NCBI GenBank assembly: GCA_965221785.1
Contig: CBDCSR010000003.1
Span: forward strand, 992,001 to 1,056,000
DNA length: 64,000 bases
From: BD2-11 sp965221785
GTDB lineage: Bacteria; Gemmatimonadota; Gemmatimonadetes; Longimicrobiales; Gaopeijiaceae
Direction: 5' to 3'
Positions 7,381 to 16,216 of this stretch are shown one piece after another (position 1 is the stretch's first letter; each line of letters begins with the position of its first letter). The translations under genes were made by a program, and so were the position numbers. The notes under the pieces were generated by a model that was not told where the DNA came from, did not search any database, and saw only the letters and a list, made by a program, of their open reading frames with translations.

Positions 7381-8244
7381 TCACGACCCGTCGTTTCGGC
7401 CCAGCCGCTCGAACTCCTCGAGCAGCTGCGCTTCCTGTATCGGCGCGACCGAAGCGGAAGACCCGGCGTCGGAATCCTCGGCTTCCGCGTCTTCCCCGGA
7501 GGGGGCGTCGCTGGACCCTTCACCGGCGGTGAGCTGCCGGGGAGCCTCGGGCGCCCCTCCCGGGAGCAGACCCATCTGTGCCTTCAGCGCCAGCAGGCGG
7601 TCGTCCAGCGCGGCACCCTCGCCGCCCGATTCCAGCCTCAGGAATTCATCCTCCAGCGAATCCCCCGTCAGCGCCTCGGTGACTTCCGCCTGAGCAAGGC
7701 TGCGGCGCTCCTCTTCCTCGATCTTGGCCGCCATGCGGTTGAACGCGTCGAACGCCGACTGGTCCGAGAGCCCGGACATGGTGGCGTGGATGCGCTTCTG
7801 CGCCTGAGCCCGCTTCTGCTTTGCGATCAGGAGGTTCCGCTTGCGCTTCGCCTCCTCGATCTTGTCGTTCAGGGTCCGAAGGGATGCCTTGAGCTTCTCC
7901 GTCTCCTCTTTCTGCGCGCGCCAGGTCTGTTCCAGCGCCCCTGCGCGCTGGGTGTGTTCCTGCTGTCGGGTCAGAGCCTGCATGGCGAGATCGTCGCGGC
8001 CCTCCCTCACGGCCAGTTCCGCCCGCTTCTGCCACGCCCGGGCCTGCTTGACCTCGGCATCGAGCTGGGCTCCGAGCTTGCGCTCGTCCGCGATCGCTCC
8101 AGCGACATCGCGCTTCGCCTTGGCGAGCTGGTCCCGCATGTCGAGGATGATCTGGTTGAGCATCTTCTCCGGGTTTTCCGCCTTCGCGATCAGGTCGTTG
8201 ATGTTCGACTTGATGAGCGTCGACAGCTTCTGGAAGATTCCCAT
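7381..8244 (-). CDS. pspA: PspA/IM30 family membrane-stress protein
   Basis: 287 residues starting at the ATG at 8244, nine bases after GGAGG. The protein begins with the amphipathic membrane-binding helix MGIFQKLSTLIKSNINDLI. A long coiled-coil hairpin from about 25 to 190 follows, rich in Ala, Lys and Glu (RDQLAKAKRDVAGAIADERKL and similar), typical of the ESCRT-III-like PspA fold that repairs or shields inner membranes. The C-terminal 70 residues are an acidic, low-complexity tail (GEDAEAEDSDAGSSAS) before a final short helix, which E. coli PspA lacks. It lies four bases downstream of the YbjN gene and one base upstream of the transaminase. No PspF, PspB or PspC is nearby, so regulation differs from the enteric system. 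Confidence 0.92.
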   Translation of the reverse strand: MGIFQKLSTLIKSNINDLIAKAENPEKMLNQIILDMRDQLAKAKRDVAGAIADERKLGAQLDAEVKQARAWQKRAELAVREGRDDLAMQALTRQQEHTQRAGALEQTWRAQKEETEKLKASLRTLNDKIEEAKRKRNLLIAKQKRAQAQKRIHATMSGLSDQSAFDAFNRMAAKIEEEERRSLAQAEVTEALTGDSLEDEFLRLESGGEGAALDDRLLALKAQMGLLPGGAPEAPRQLTAGEGSSDAPSGEDAEAEDSDAGSSASVAPIQEAQLLEEFERLGRNDGS

Positions 8245-8248
8245 GAGT

Positions 8249-8668
8249 TCAGCCCTCCATCGCCTGCGGTACGCTGCTCGCCTGCGCAAGCTCGCGGATC
8301 CTGCCCATGTGACTCGACGCCGCGAGCTGAAGGCTCTCGATCGAGGCCTGCAGTTCGGTGAAGTCCAGGTTCTCCAGTTCGAGGGTGTCGGTGAGAATCA
8401 GCTCCCCCTCCTCGATTCCGTAGGCGCCGTGCACGATGTCGGTCGCGTTGAGTTCCAGCAGTGTGCGGTACAGCCCGGTGAGTTCGTCCTCCGGCTCTGC
8501 CGGAAGATCCATCATCTTGAGGCGCAGCACCAGCACGGGATCCGAGTGGTGGACCACCACGCCCGCGCCTCCATTGTCGCCGTGTGCGAGGAACATGCCC
8601 TCGTCCACCTCTTCATAGTCCAGATCCATGCGGATCAGGAAGCCCTCGACATCCTCTCGACTTACCAT
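8249..8668 (-). CDS. YbjN-domain protein
   Basis: 139 residues from the ATG at 8668. The sequence has the layout of YbjN and type III chaperone-like folds: an N-terminal helix (SREDVEGFLIRMDLDYEEV), beta strands (GMFLAHGDNGGAGVVVHHSDPVLVLRLKMMD cut by turns), a helix (LTGLYRTLLELNA) and two strands around GAYGIEEGELILTDTL. YbjN-like proteins are small cytoplasmic factors found beside PspA homologues in several phyla. A regulatory or adaptor role for PspA is an inference from the adjacent position, four bases apart. Confidence 0.75.
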   Translation of the reverse strand: MVSREDVEGFLIRMDLDYEEVDEGMFLAHGDNGGAGVVVHHSDPVLVLRLKMMDLPAEPEDELTGLYRTLLELNATDIVHGAYGIEEGELILTDTLELENLDFTELQASIESLQLAASSHMGRIRELAQASSVPQAMEG

Positions 8669-8790
8669 GACTTCACTCCGTCTCCGGGGCGGGGGGCAGG
8701 TGGCTCTGCCGCTTCTGGTGTCAGCCTGCTCGTCGGGCGGGTGCTGCCGGCCGCGATGCGACCGGAATGTGGCACCATCCGGTGGCATAA

Positions 8791-8796
8791 CCTATA
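8791..8796 (-). promoter_or_regulatory. Possible -10 element for the YbjN-pspA unit
   Basis: TATAGG on the minus strand inside the AT-rich patch GTTATAGGTTATG, the only such patch in the 178 bases between uvrA's stop and the YbjN start. No convincing -35 element is visible at 17 bases, so this is only a candidate. Confidence 0.22.
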
Positions 8797-8846
8797 ACAC
8801 TAGCAGACGCCGGGGAGCCGGGGCCAGTTTCGCGCCGGGCTGCCAA

Positions 8847-11738
8847 CTACGCCCTCCGGCGCTCCCTGTTCCTGTCCGGCAGTACATCGGTCAGGAAGGC
8901 CCCCGTGTACGATGGCTGGCGGGCGGCGACCTCTTCGGGTGTCCCGGCGGCGACCACCCGCCCTCCGCCCGCGCCACCCTCCGGGCCGAGGTCGATGAGC
9001 CAGTCGGCGGTCTTGATCACGTGCAGGTTGTGCTCGATGACCACCACCGTGTTGCCGCGGTCCACCAGGCGGTGCAGCACCTCCAGCAGGACACGCACGT
9101 CCTCGAAGTGCAGCCCCGTGGTGGGTTCGTCGAGGATGTACAGGGTCCTGCCGGTCGCGCGCTTGGAGAGTTCGCTCGCCAGCTTGACCCGCTGGGCCTC
9201 GCCGCCCGAGAGGGTCGTCGCCGGCTGGCCCAGCCGGACGTAGCCGAGCCCCACCTGCGCCAGCGTCCGGAGGCGGTTGCGAACGCGGGGCACGGCGTCG
9301 AAGAACTCGAGGGCTTCGGCGACCGGCATCGCAAGGACCTCGGCTATGTTCCGGCCCTTGTAGGCGATGTCGAGGGTTTCACGATTGTAGCGCTGGCCCC
9401 GGCAGACATCGCACGGCACATAGACGTCGGGCAGAAAGTGCATCTCGATCTTCACCAGCCCGTCGCCCTTGCACGACTCGCATCTGCCTCCCTTTACGTT
9501 GAAGGAGAAACGCCCCGGCCCGTACCCGCGCACCTGTGACTCGGGAAGGCTCGCGAAGAGTTCCCGGATGGGGGTGAAGAGGCCGGTGTAGGTCGCGGGA
9601 TTGGAGCGCGGCGTCCGTCCGATGGGCGACTGGTTGACCTCGATGACCTTGTCGATCAGCTCGGCGCCGTGCACCTGATCGTGATCTCCCGGGAGGGCGA
9701 CCGACCGGTAGAAGCGGCGCGCCAGGGCGCGGTACAGGGTATGGTTCACCAGGGTGGACTTGCCCGACCCGCTGACCCCGGTGACCGCGACGAAACAGCC
9801 CAGGGGGAACCCGACCGTCAGGTCGCGGAGATTGTGCTGGCGCGCGCCCTCCACCACGAGCCGGCGTTCGGGGTCGACGGGGCGCCGCCGCGGCGGCACG
9901 GGAATCTCGCGGGCGCCGCGCAGATACGCGCCGGTGAGCGAGCGCGGATGGTTGACGACTTCCTGCACCGTCCCCGCGGCCACCACCTCGCCCCCTTGAC
10001 GCCCGGCCCCCGGACCCAGGTCGACGACGTGGTCGGCGGCGAGGATGGTGTCCTCATCGTGCTCAACCACCAGCACGGTGTTGCCCAGGTCGCGCAGCGA
10101 CCGGAGCGTGTCGAGCAGGCCGTGGTTGTCGCGCGGATGCAGGCCGATCGACGGTTCATCCAGGATGTAGAGCACTCCCACCAGGCCGCTGCCGATCTGG
10201 GTCGCCAGGCGGATGCGCTGCGCCTCCCCCCCGGAGAGGGTGTCGGCCGAGCGGCCCAGGCTGAGGTAGTCGAGGCCCACGGCGGTCAGGAAGCGGAGAC
10301 GGTTCTCGACCTCCTTGAGGATCGGACCGGCGATTTCGGCCGGGAGCGGCGGGCCGGGGGCCTGCTCGATGGTGTCGGAGCGCAGGCGGCCGGCCACCGG
10401 GAGCGAGCGCACGAAAGCCAGACACTCCGCGATGGGCAGCTCGATCACCTGGCCGATGGAGCGGCCGCCCAGGGTCACGGCCCGGGAGCGGGGGCCGAGG
10501 CGCGTACCCTCGCACGCCTTGCACGGCAGCACCGACATGTAGGACTCGAGCTGGCCGCGCACGTAGTCCGACCCGGTCTCCCGGTAGCGGCGCTCGATGC
10601 TGGCGACCACGCCCTCCCACACGTCCTCGTAGTATCCCGCGGAGCCCGCCGACCGGTAGGGGAAGCGGATCTTCATGGGAGCCGAACCCCAGAGGATGCC
10701 CTGGTGGACCTCCGGGTCCAGGGTGTTCCAGGGCTCGCGCGGGTCGAACTCGTAGGCGGCCGCAAGTCCGGGGATCACCGAGCGGCGCAGGTGCCCGGCG
10801 GGATCCCCCCAGGGGAGCACCACCCCCTCCATCACCGAGAGGCCGGGGTCGCCGAGCAGAAGCTGGGGGTTGACCTCCCGGCGTGTGCCCAGCCCCCCGC
10901 AGTCCTCGCACGCGCCGAACGGAGAGTTGAAGGAGAACTGGCGCGGTTCCAGCTCGGGCAGGCTGGTTCCGCATTCCACGCAGGCGTACTGCTCGCTGAA
11001 GAGCCGGGGGGCGTCTTCTCCGCGTATCCGCACCCCGACGACGCCCTCGGCCGTCGAGAGGGCGGTTTCGATCGAGTCGGCGAGGCGGCCGCGGTCGGAG
11101 CCCCGCACCGTGAGGCGGTCGACGACGATGGCGATATCGTGGTTCTCGTATCGATTGAGCGCGGGAGGATGGGAGAGGTCGTAGACCTGGCCATCGACGA
11201 GCGCCCGCACGAAGCCGGTGCGACGCGCCCGCTCGAACAGCTCGCGGAACTCGCCCTTGCGCCCGCGCACCAGGGGGGCGAGGACCTCGATCTGGCTGCC
11301 CGCCTGCCGTTCCAGAAGCCCTTCCACGATCTGGGTGGCGCTCTGGCGCAGGACCGGCCGGCCGCACTCCGGACAGTGGGGCGTACCCGCGCGTGCCCAC
11401 AGCAGGCGCAGATAGTCGTAGATCTCCGTGACCGTGCCCACCGTCGAACGCGGGTTGCGGTTGACCGTCTTCTGCTCGATGGAGATCGCCGGTGACAGCC
11501 CCTCGATGGAGTCGACGTCGGGCTTCTCCATCAGGCCGAGGAACTGACGGGCGTAGGCGGAAAGCGATTCCACGTAGCGCCGTTGTCCCTCTGCGTAGAT
11601 CGTGTCGAAGGCGAGGGAGGATTTGCCCGATCCGGACAGACCGGTGATGACGACGATGCGCTCGCGGGGCAGCTGCAGGTCGATGTTGCGGAGGTTGTGC
11701 TCGCGCGCTCCCCGGATGATCAGCGTGTCGCCCGTCAT
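8847..11738 (-). CDS. uvrA: Excinuclease ABC subunit A
   Basis: Damage-recognition ATPase of nucleotide excision repair. 963 residues from the ATG at 11738, which overlaps the tamB stop as ATGA. The first ABC domain has Walker A GLSGSGKS at 33-40, a zinc module starting CPECGRP, a second Cys pair set (CVECGTS ... CEDCGG), and the signature LSGGEAQRIRLA. The second ABC domain has GVSGSGKST, the C-terminal zinc finger CESCKGDG ... CDVCRGQRYN, and LSGGEAQRVKLA. All expected elements are intact and the length is normal. It is unusual that a repair gene ends a run of envelope-assembly genes with an overlapping start, which implies coupled translation with tamB. Confidence 0.97.
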   Translation of the reverse strand: MTGDTLIIRGAREHNLRNIDLQLPRERIVVITGLSGSGKSSLAFDTIYAEGQRRYVESLSAYARQFLGLMEKPDVDSIEGLSPAISIEQKTVNRNPRSTVGTVTEIYDYLRLLWARAGTPHCPECGRPVLRQSATQIVEGLLERQAGSQIEVLAPLVRGRKGEFRELFERARRTGFVRALVDGQVYDLSHPPALNRYENHDIAIVVDRLTVRGSDRGRLADSIETALSTAEGVVGVRIRGEDAPRLFSEQYACVECGTSLPELEPRQFSFNSPFGACEDCGGLGTRREVNPQLLLGDPGLSVMEGVVLPWGDPAGHLRRSVIPGLAAAYEFDPREPWNTLDPEVHQGILWGSAPMKIRFPYRSAGSAGYYEDVWEGVVASIERRYRETGSDYVRGQLESYMSVLPCKACEGTRLGPRSRAVTLGGRSIGQVIELPIAECLAFVRSLPVAGRLRSDTIEQAPGPPLPAEIAGPILKEVENRLRFLTAVGLDYLSLGRSADTLSGGEAQRIRLATQIGSGLVGVLYILDEPSIGLHPRDNHGLLDTLRSLRDLGNTVLVVEHDEDTILAADHVVDLGPGAGRQGGEVVAAGTVQEVVNHPRSLTGAYLRGAREIPVPPRRRPVDPERRLVVEGARQHNLRDLTVGFPLGCFVAVTGVSGSGKSTLVNHTLYRALARRFYRSVALPGDHDQVHGAELIDKVIEVNQSPIGRTPRSNPATYTGLFTPIRELFASLPESQVRGYGPGRFSFNVKGGRCESCKGDGLVKIEMHFLPDVYVPCDVCRGQRYNRETLDIAYKGRNIAEVLAMPVAEALEFFDAVPRVRNRLRTLAQVGLGYVRLGQPATTLSGGEAQRVKLASELSKRATGRTLYILDEPTTGLHFEDVRVLLEVLHRLVDRGNTVVVIEHNLHVIKTADWLIDLGPEGGAGGGRVVAAGTPEEVAARQPSYTGAFLTDVLPDRNRERRRA

Positions 11739-14700
11739 CGGCCCCACTCGCGATAGACGAACAGCCCCAGAGAATGCGCGTAGGTCGGGCCGCTCTGCTG
11801 GACCCCGAGCACGCCGCGGCGCAGGAGCGGATCCTCGGCGAAGCTCTCGAAGCCCCACAGATCGGCGAAGCGCCACTCCAGACGGGCGTTGGGGATGCGG
11901 GTGCGCGTCTGGGTGGTGGTCCCGACCGGAGCCAGGTCGACGGACAGGAATACATCGTCCCACAGGTAGCGGCCGAACTCTATCTGTGTGGAGGCGAGGG
12001 TCCCCAGCAGGCTGGGATTGGGGCCAAGGCGCTGCGTGGCCCGCTGGTTGGAGATGGCGAAATAGTCCACGAAGCCGATCTCCTGCGCGACGGCCTCCTG
12101 GAACTCGTCCGCCAGCCGACCCAGGCCGAGCGACAGACCATCGGTGATGATCGCCCCGCCCAGCAGTGACGACTCGCCGGCGCCCAGCAGTGCCGGGGGC
12201 CGGCCGAACACCAGGTAACTGACCAGTTCCGGTTCCTCGATGGGCGCGGGCGCGTCGCTGGTCAGCGACACCGAAGGAGCCACCAGGGTGCCGCCCACGT
12301 TGGCGATCACGTTGAGCGGGCTGTCTCCGGCACGCAGGCGGGCGACCGCCTGGATGTCCAGGTTCGGGTTTACGCCGGGAATGCCTATGAACTCGAGGGT
12401 TCCCTGCTGTACCACGAAGCGGCGGCCAAAGTAGTTGTACGATCCGCGGATGGCCGCGAGTTCCCCGACCGCCACGAAGCGGCGTGCCCCGCGGTCGTAT
12501 TCGAGCTCGAGGTCGCCGTCGATCTCCATGTCGATCTGGCGGCTGCGCAGCCAGCTGTCGCTCTCCACGCTCAACTCGATGTCCGCGACCAGGTTGTCGA
12601 GGAAGGGATTCTGTCCGGCCTCGATGATCGGCAGCACCCCGGCCAGGGTGGTGTCCACGGCGGCGAAGAAGGTGGTGTCCGCCAGGTCCACGATGGTCTG
12701 GTAGCGCGCGAACTCGTCCAGGTAGAGGGTGCCCTGTTCCACGTCCAGGGCCCCCTGCACGACCGGGCTGCGATAGTTTCCGGTCAGGCGCAGCTGCCCG
12801 CTGACCACTCCCTCGATGTCGTAGCGGTTGACGGCCCTGAAGCTGGTTCCGTCGATGGCGAGGTCGAGGGCCGGGTCGCGCAGGGGGCGCAGGTGCAGCG
12901 ACCCGTTCACCCGGGCGGGCCCCCCGGAACGCAGACTGGCCGAGAGGGTGGCGCGCGCGTCCTCGGTGAACCCGAGAGCGGCTTCCACATCCGTGTACCG
13001 GACCCCCAGTTCCGGCAGCGCGAGGACTCCTCCGGTCAGAGAGAGTTCACCGTTCGTGCGCACGTTTGCCGGGGGACCGGTGAGGCGCAGTTCTCCATCA
13101 ACCAGGCCCTCGACGTCCTCGAGGCCGGGAATGACGCGCGACACGACCGCAAGCGGGAACTCCCGTGCGACGACGGCGATGTCCATCGGCTCATCAGGGA
13201 AGCGTACGGGCACCCGCTGGAGTTCCAGCGCCGCGGCCAGGGCGCCCCGGGCGGACAGGACCTGTGCCTCCTGGCTCCACGCCTCGACGTCGCCGGTGAT
13301 ACGGCGGTCCAGGTACTCGAGTTCGCCGGCTACCCGGGTGAGGTCCACGTTGCCGTATCCCAGGCCGTCGGCCTGGAAGGAAGCCTCCATTCCGGGATCG
13401 TCCCCGGTTCCGGATACCCTCAGGTCGAGGCTTACCACTCCGCGAAGGTTCGCTTCCTCCAGGCTGGTCAGCTGCGCCACGTGGGTCAGGCGCTCCAGTG
13501 GGAGGGTGCGCACCGCCAGCTCGAAGTCCGCCGGACCGGGGCCGCGCGGGATGACGCCGTCGGCTTCGATCCTCATTCCGCCCAGGCCGGGCCGCGTGAA
13601 GCTGAAGTCGTCGACCACGAAACGCTCGCTATCCCACAGGAGACGCGCCGGCCCGCCGAGATTCCAGCGGCCGCCGGCGAAGCGGGTGGTGAGTTCGTCG
13701 AGGTGGAGTACTCCGCTGGCTGCGTCCGCCTGGTAGGTGGCGCGCGCCTGGTAGCTCTCTTCGCCCGAGCGCTGCAGGTCGGCGCGCAGCCGGCCCTCGG
13801 ATCGGGAAAGGTCCAGGTCGATGGCGGCAGAGCCGAAACCTCTGCCTTCGACCGCAAAGGAGCCGGCAAGGATCGAGGCGGTGAGCCGCCCATCGGTTCC
13901 CGGCAGGCCGTCGACCCGAAGGTCCAGCTCGGCCCGGCTGATCGCGTTGTCGCGAAAGCGAAAGCCTTCGATGGTGACGACGCCCTCTGCCGTGAACCGG
14001 TCGACCGCGCCGCTCAGGGTGGCTTCGGCGGAGACGCGCCCATCGACTTCGATGTCCCTCAGCAGGGGAAGGGTGTCGGGATCGATACCCTCGAGGCGCA
14101 GCAACTCGATCTCCAGGCGCGACAACGTGTCGGCCGCGATGATCGGGCCGGCCATGAAGAAGGGCCGCAGGCCATCCAGCGATTCGCTGGTGAACGCGAC
14201 GCGGACCTCTCCGGGCGGGAGACCCGCCGCGAGGCCCAGGTCTCCGGATGCGTCCAGAGTGCCCAGGCTGGTCACGGCGTGCAGCGTGTCCAGGGTGGCC
14301 GCGCCCGCTTCCAGGCCAAACGCCGACCTGGCCGAGTCCACGCCAACCACCCCGACCACAGCGGAAGCGATGCGCACTCGCACGTCGGCTACGACCGAGT
14401 CGGGCTGGAGCCCGCGACCGTCTACGAACACGCCGCCGGTCACGATCGTGGGTTCCGGAAGCTCGGGCACGATGCGCGACAGGTGGAAGTTGCGCACCTC
14501 CGTCTCGGCCCGGTAGCTGCGGCCGATGTCGCCCGCATCGAGGCGCGCGTTCATGGCGAGAGGCCCCGCGGGGGTCTCGAGGTCGACCTCGACCGTCAGG
14601 TCGGCGAGGGGTCCGCGGGCGCTCACGCCACCGGTGACCTCGCCGGTCAGCGGCAGGGTCGGGAAGTACGCGCCCAGCGCGGTGAACGACAGCGGCTGGA

Positions 14701-16216
14701 GATCGCCGGACAGGTCCACGAACGTTGCGCCGTCCCCGCGTCCGACCGTGCCGCTGACGGTGACCTCCGACTGCGGGAGCCCCGCAGCCGCATGCGCCGC
14801 CGACGCGACGAAGTCGATTCCCTCCGACAGGCGTCCGCCAGCCTCGATGTGGAGTGAACCCGAGCCTCCGATGCCGGCGCGCTCGTCCATCTCGCCCAGC
14901 AGGCTGTACTGGAATGGCATCGACGTGAGGGAAAAGCCGGTCACGCCCGGGTTCGGCCCGACATGCACCCGACCCCCGAACTGGAACCGGGAAGAGGCGC
15001 CGGCCCGGGCGGTCGCGACCGTCTCGAGGTCGCCCGAAACCTCCAGGTCCTCCGGCCTGCCCTGCATGCGCACGCCGCCGCTGAGCGCACCCTGCCAGGG
15101 GAACGGCGAGGTCAGCCACGGATCGAACGCGGCGGCACGCAGCTCCCGCAGGCCGAGGTCGCCGTCGAGAAGCATCGAATCCGGCGTGAGGGTCAGGGCG
15201 AGGCGACCCTCGAGTCCGCCGTCGGCGGTGCCGAGATCGAGAGAGGAGAAAACGAGCGACGTCAACCCCGGCCTCAGACCGAGGCCCAGTTCCAGGGATC
15301 CCCGGGCCGGAGGCAGCCCCGGAACCAGCCAGTGGATGTCCTCGAGCGCCGCAACCGGAGCGCTCAGGCTCGCGTTGACGCGCGGGTCCCCGTCCCAGGC
15401 GACCGCGCCCGTTCCCGACATCTCAGTCTCCGGGAGCCAGAGACGTTCGGCGTCGAAGGAGAGTCCGTCCTGTCCCACGAGGATCTGCCCGCGATAGTCG
15501 GCCAACTCGAACGGTTCTTCGGTCATGCTCCCCTGCAGGGACAGCGCGAACACGTCGAGAGCGGTCTGCTCCGCCCCGAATTCCGCCTCCCGCAGCCGCC
15601 CGCGGATACGGCTGAAGCGCTGTTCGGGCAGGAAGCCCTCCGGAGGCGCGTCCATGTCCACTCGCACGATGACGTCGCCGTCGAACACCGAGACGTCGCG
15701 CAGGACCAGGCTGGATTCCTCGTCCTCCGACCCGGACTGGAGGTTGAGCGCGGTGGCCGCTTCCCGGGGATCCGCCAGGATACGGTTCCAGTTCGACTCG
15801 TCTTCCCCGGGCCCGCGCTCGACCGTCACAACGGGATTCCACAGCTCAACTCCGGCGAAGGCGAACTCCCCCCCGAACAGGCTCCGGAGCGAATAGCGAA
15901 CGCGGATCGAGTCCGCGCGGAACGAAGCGGGTCGTCCCGCCTCCGCGAGGGTGATGCCGGAAAGCGTGGCCCCGGAGAGCAGGTTGGCGGAGCGGATCCC
16001 CGAGACCGCGATGTCCGCGCTCAGCCGCGCCGACGCCCGGCGGAGGACTTCTTCCAGAACGATGCGCTGGCCCGGCCGGGTGTATACCAGCGCCGCCGTC
16101 GCCGCACACAGAAGCGCGGCCAGCGAAAGCCCGCAGATCAGCAGAACCCGTCCGCCGCGGGCGCGCCGGAGGCTGGATCCCGCTCCGGTTTCCTCCAGAG
16201 GCCCAGTACCGGACAT
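11735..16216 (-). CDS. tamB: TamB-like translocation and assembly module protein
   Basis: 1493 residues from the ATG at 16216, which shares one base with the stop of the Omp85 gene (TGATG). A single membrane anchor lies at about residues 22-41 (LLICGLSLAALLCAATAALVY), preceded by basic residues. A very long periplasmic part of repeated beta strands (recurring L-D-L-x-x-x-G, G-x-L-x-x-x-G units) follows, the AsmA/TamB groove that conducts lipids or outer-membrane proteins across the periplasm. The C-terminal 350 residues form the conserved TamB domain (DUF490), with RLTGNYRSPVVQGALDVEQG and GSYNYFGRRFVVQQG. It pairs with the Omp85 protein encoded immediately upstream, as TamA and TamB do in proteobacteria. 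Confidence 0.9.
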   Translation of the reverse strand: MSGTGPLEETGAGSSLRRARGGRVLLICGLSLAALLCAATAALVYTRPGQRIVLEEVLRRASARLSADIAVSGIRSANLLSGATLSGITLAEAGRPASFRADSIRVRYSLRSLFGGEFAFAGVELWNPVVTVERGPGEDESNWNRILADPREAATALNLQSGSEDEESSLVLRDVSVFDGDVIVRVDMDAPPEGFLPEQRFSRIRGRLREAEFGAEQTALDVFALSLQGSMTEEPFELADYRGQILVGQDGLSFDAERLWLPETEMSGTGAVAWDGDPRVNASLSAPVAALEDIHWLVPGLPPARGSLELGLGLRPGLTSLVFSSLDLGTADGGLEGRLALTLTPDSMLLDGDLGLRELRAAAFDPWLTSPFPWQGALSGGVRMQGRPEDLEVSGDLETVATARAGASSRFQFGGRVHVGPNPGVTGFSLTSMPFQYSLLGEMDERAGIGGSGSLHIEAGGRLSEGIDFVASAAHAAAGLPQSEVTVSGTVGRGDGATFVDLSGDLQPLSFTALGAYFPTLPLTGEVTGGVSARGPLADLTVEVDLETPAGPLAMNARLDAGDIGRSYRAETEVRNFHLSRIVPELPEPTIVTGGVFVDGRGLQPDSVVADVRVRIASAVVGVVGVDSARSAFGLEAGAATLDTLHAVTSLGTLDASGDLGLAAGLPPGEVRVAFTSESLDGLRPFFMAGPIIAADTLSRLEIELLRLEGIDPDTLPLLRDIEVDGRVSAEATLSGAVDRFTAEGVVTIEGFRFRDNAISRAELDLRVDGLPGTDGRLTASILAGSFAVEGRGFGSAAIDLDLSRSEGRLRADLQRSGEESYQARATYQADAASGVLHLDELTTRFAGGRWNLGGPARLLWDSERFVVDDFSFTRPGLGGMRIEADGVIPRGPGPADFELAVRTLPLERLTHVAQLTSLEEANLRGVVSLDLRVSGTGDDPGMEASFQADGLGYGNVDLTRVAGELEYLDRRITGDVEAWSQEAQVLSARGALAAALELQRVPVRFPDEPMDIAVVAREFPLAVVSRVIPGLEDVEGLVDGELRLTGPPANVRTNGELSLTGGVLALPELGVRYTDVEAALGFTEDARATLSASLRSGGPARVNGSLHLRPLRDPALDLAIDGTSFRAVNRYDIEGVVSGQLRLTGNYRSPVVQGALDVEQGTLYLDEFARYQTIVDLADTTFFAAVDTTLAGVLPIIEAGQNPFLDNLVADIELSVESDSWLRSRQIDMEIDGDLELEYDRGARRFVAVGELAAIRGSYNYFGRRFVVQQGTLEFIGIPGVNPNLDIQAVARLRAGDSPLNVIANVGGTLVAPSVSLTSDAPAPIEEPELVSYLVFGRPPALLGAGESSLLGGAIITDGLSLGLGRLADEFQEAVAQEIGFVDYFAISNQRATQRLGPNPSLLGTLASTQIEFGRYLWDDVFLSVDLAPVGTTTQTRTRIPNARLEWRFADLWGFESFAEDPLLRRGVLGVQQSGPTYAHSLGLFVYREWGR

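Noticed and set aside
9669..11495. Plus-strand open frame of 608 codons opposite uvrA
   Set aside because: It is antisense to a certain gene, rich in Arg, Gly, Ala and His as expected for GC-rich shadow frames, and has no ribosome binding site or known motif.
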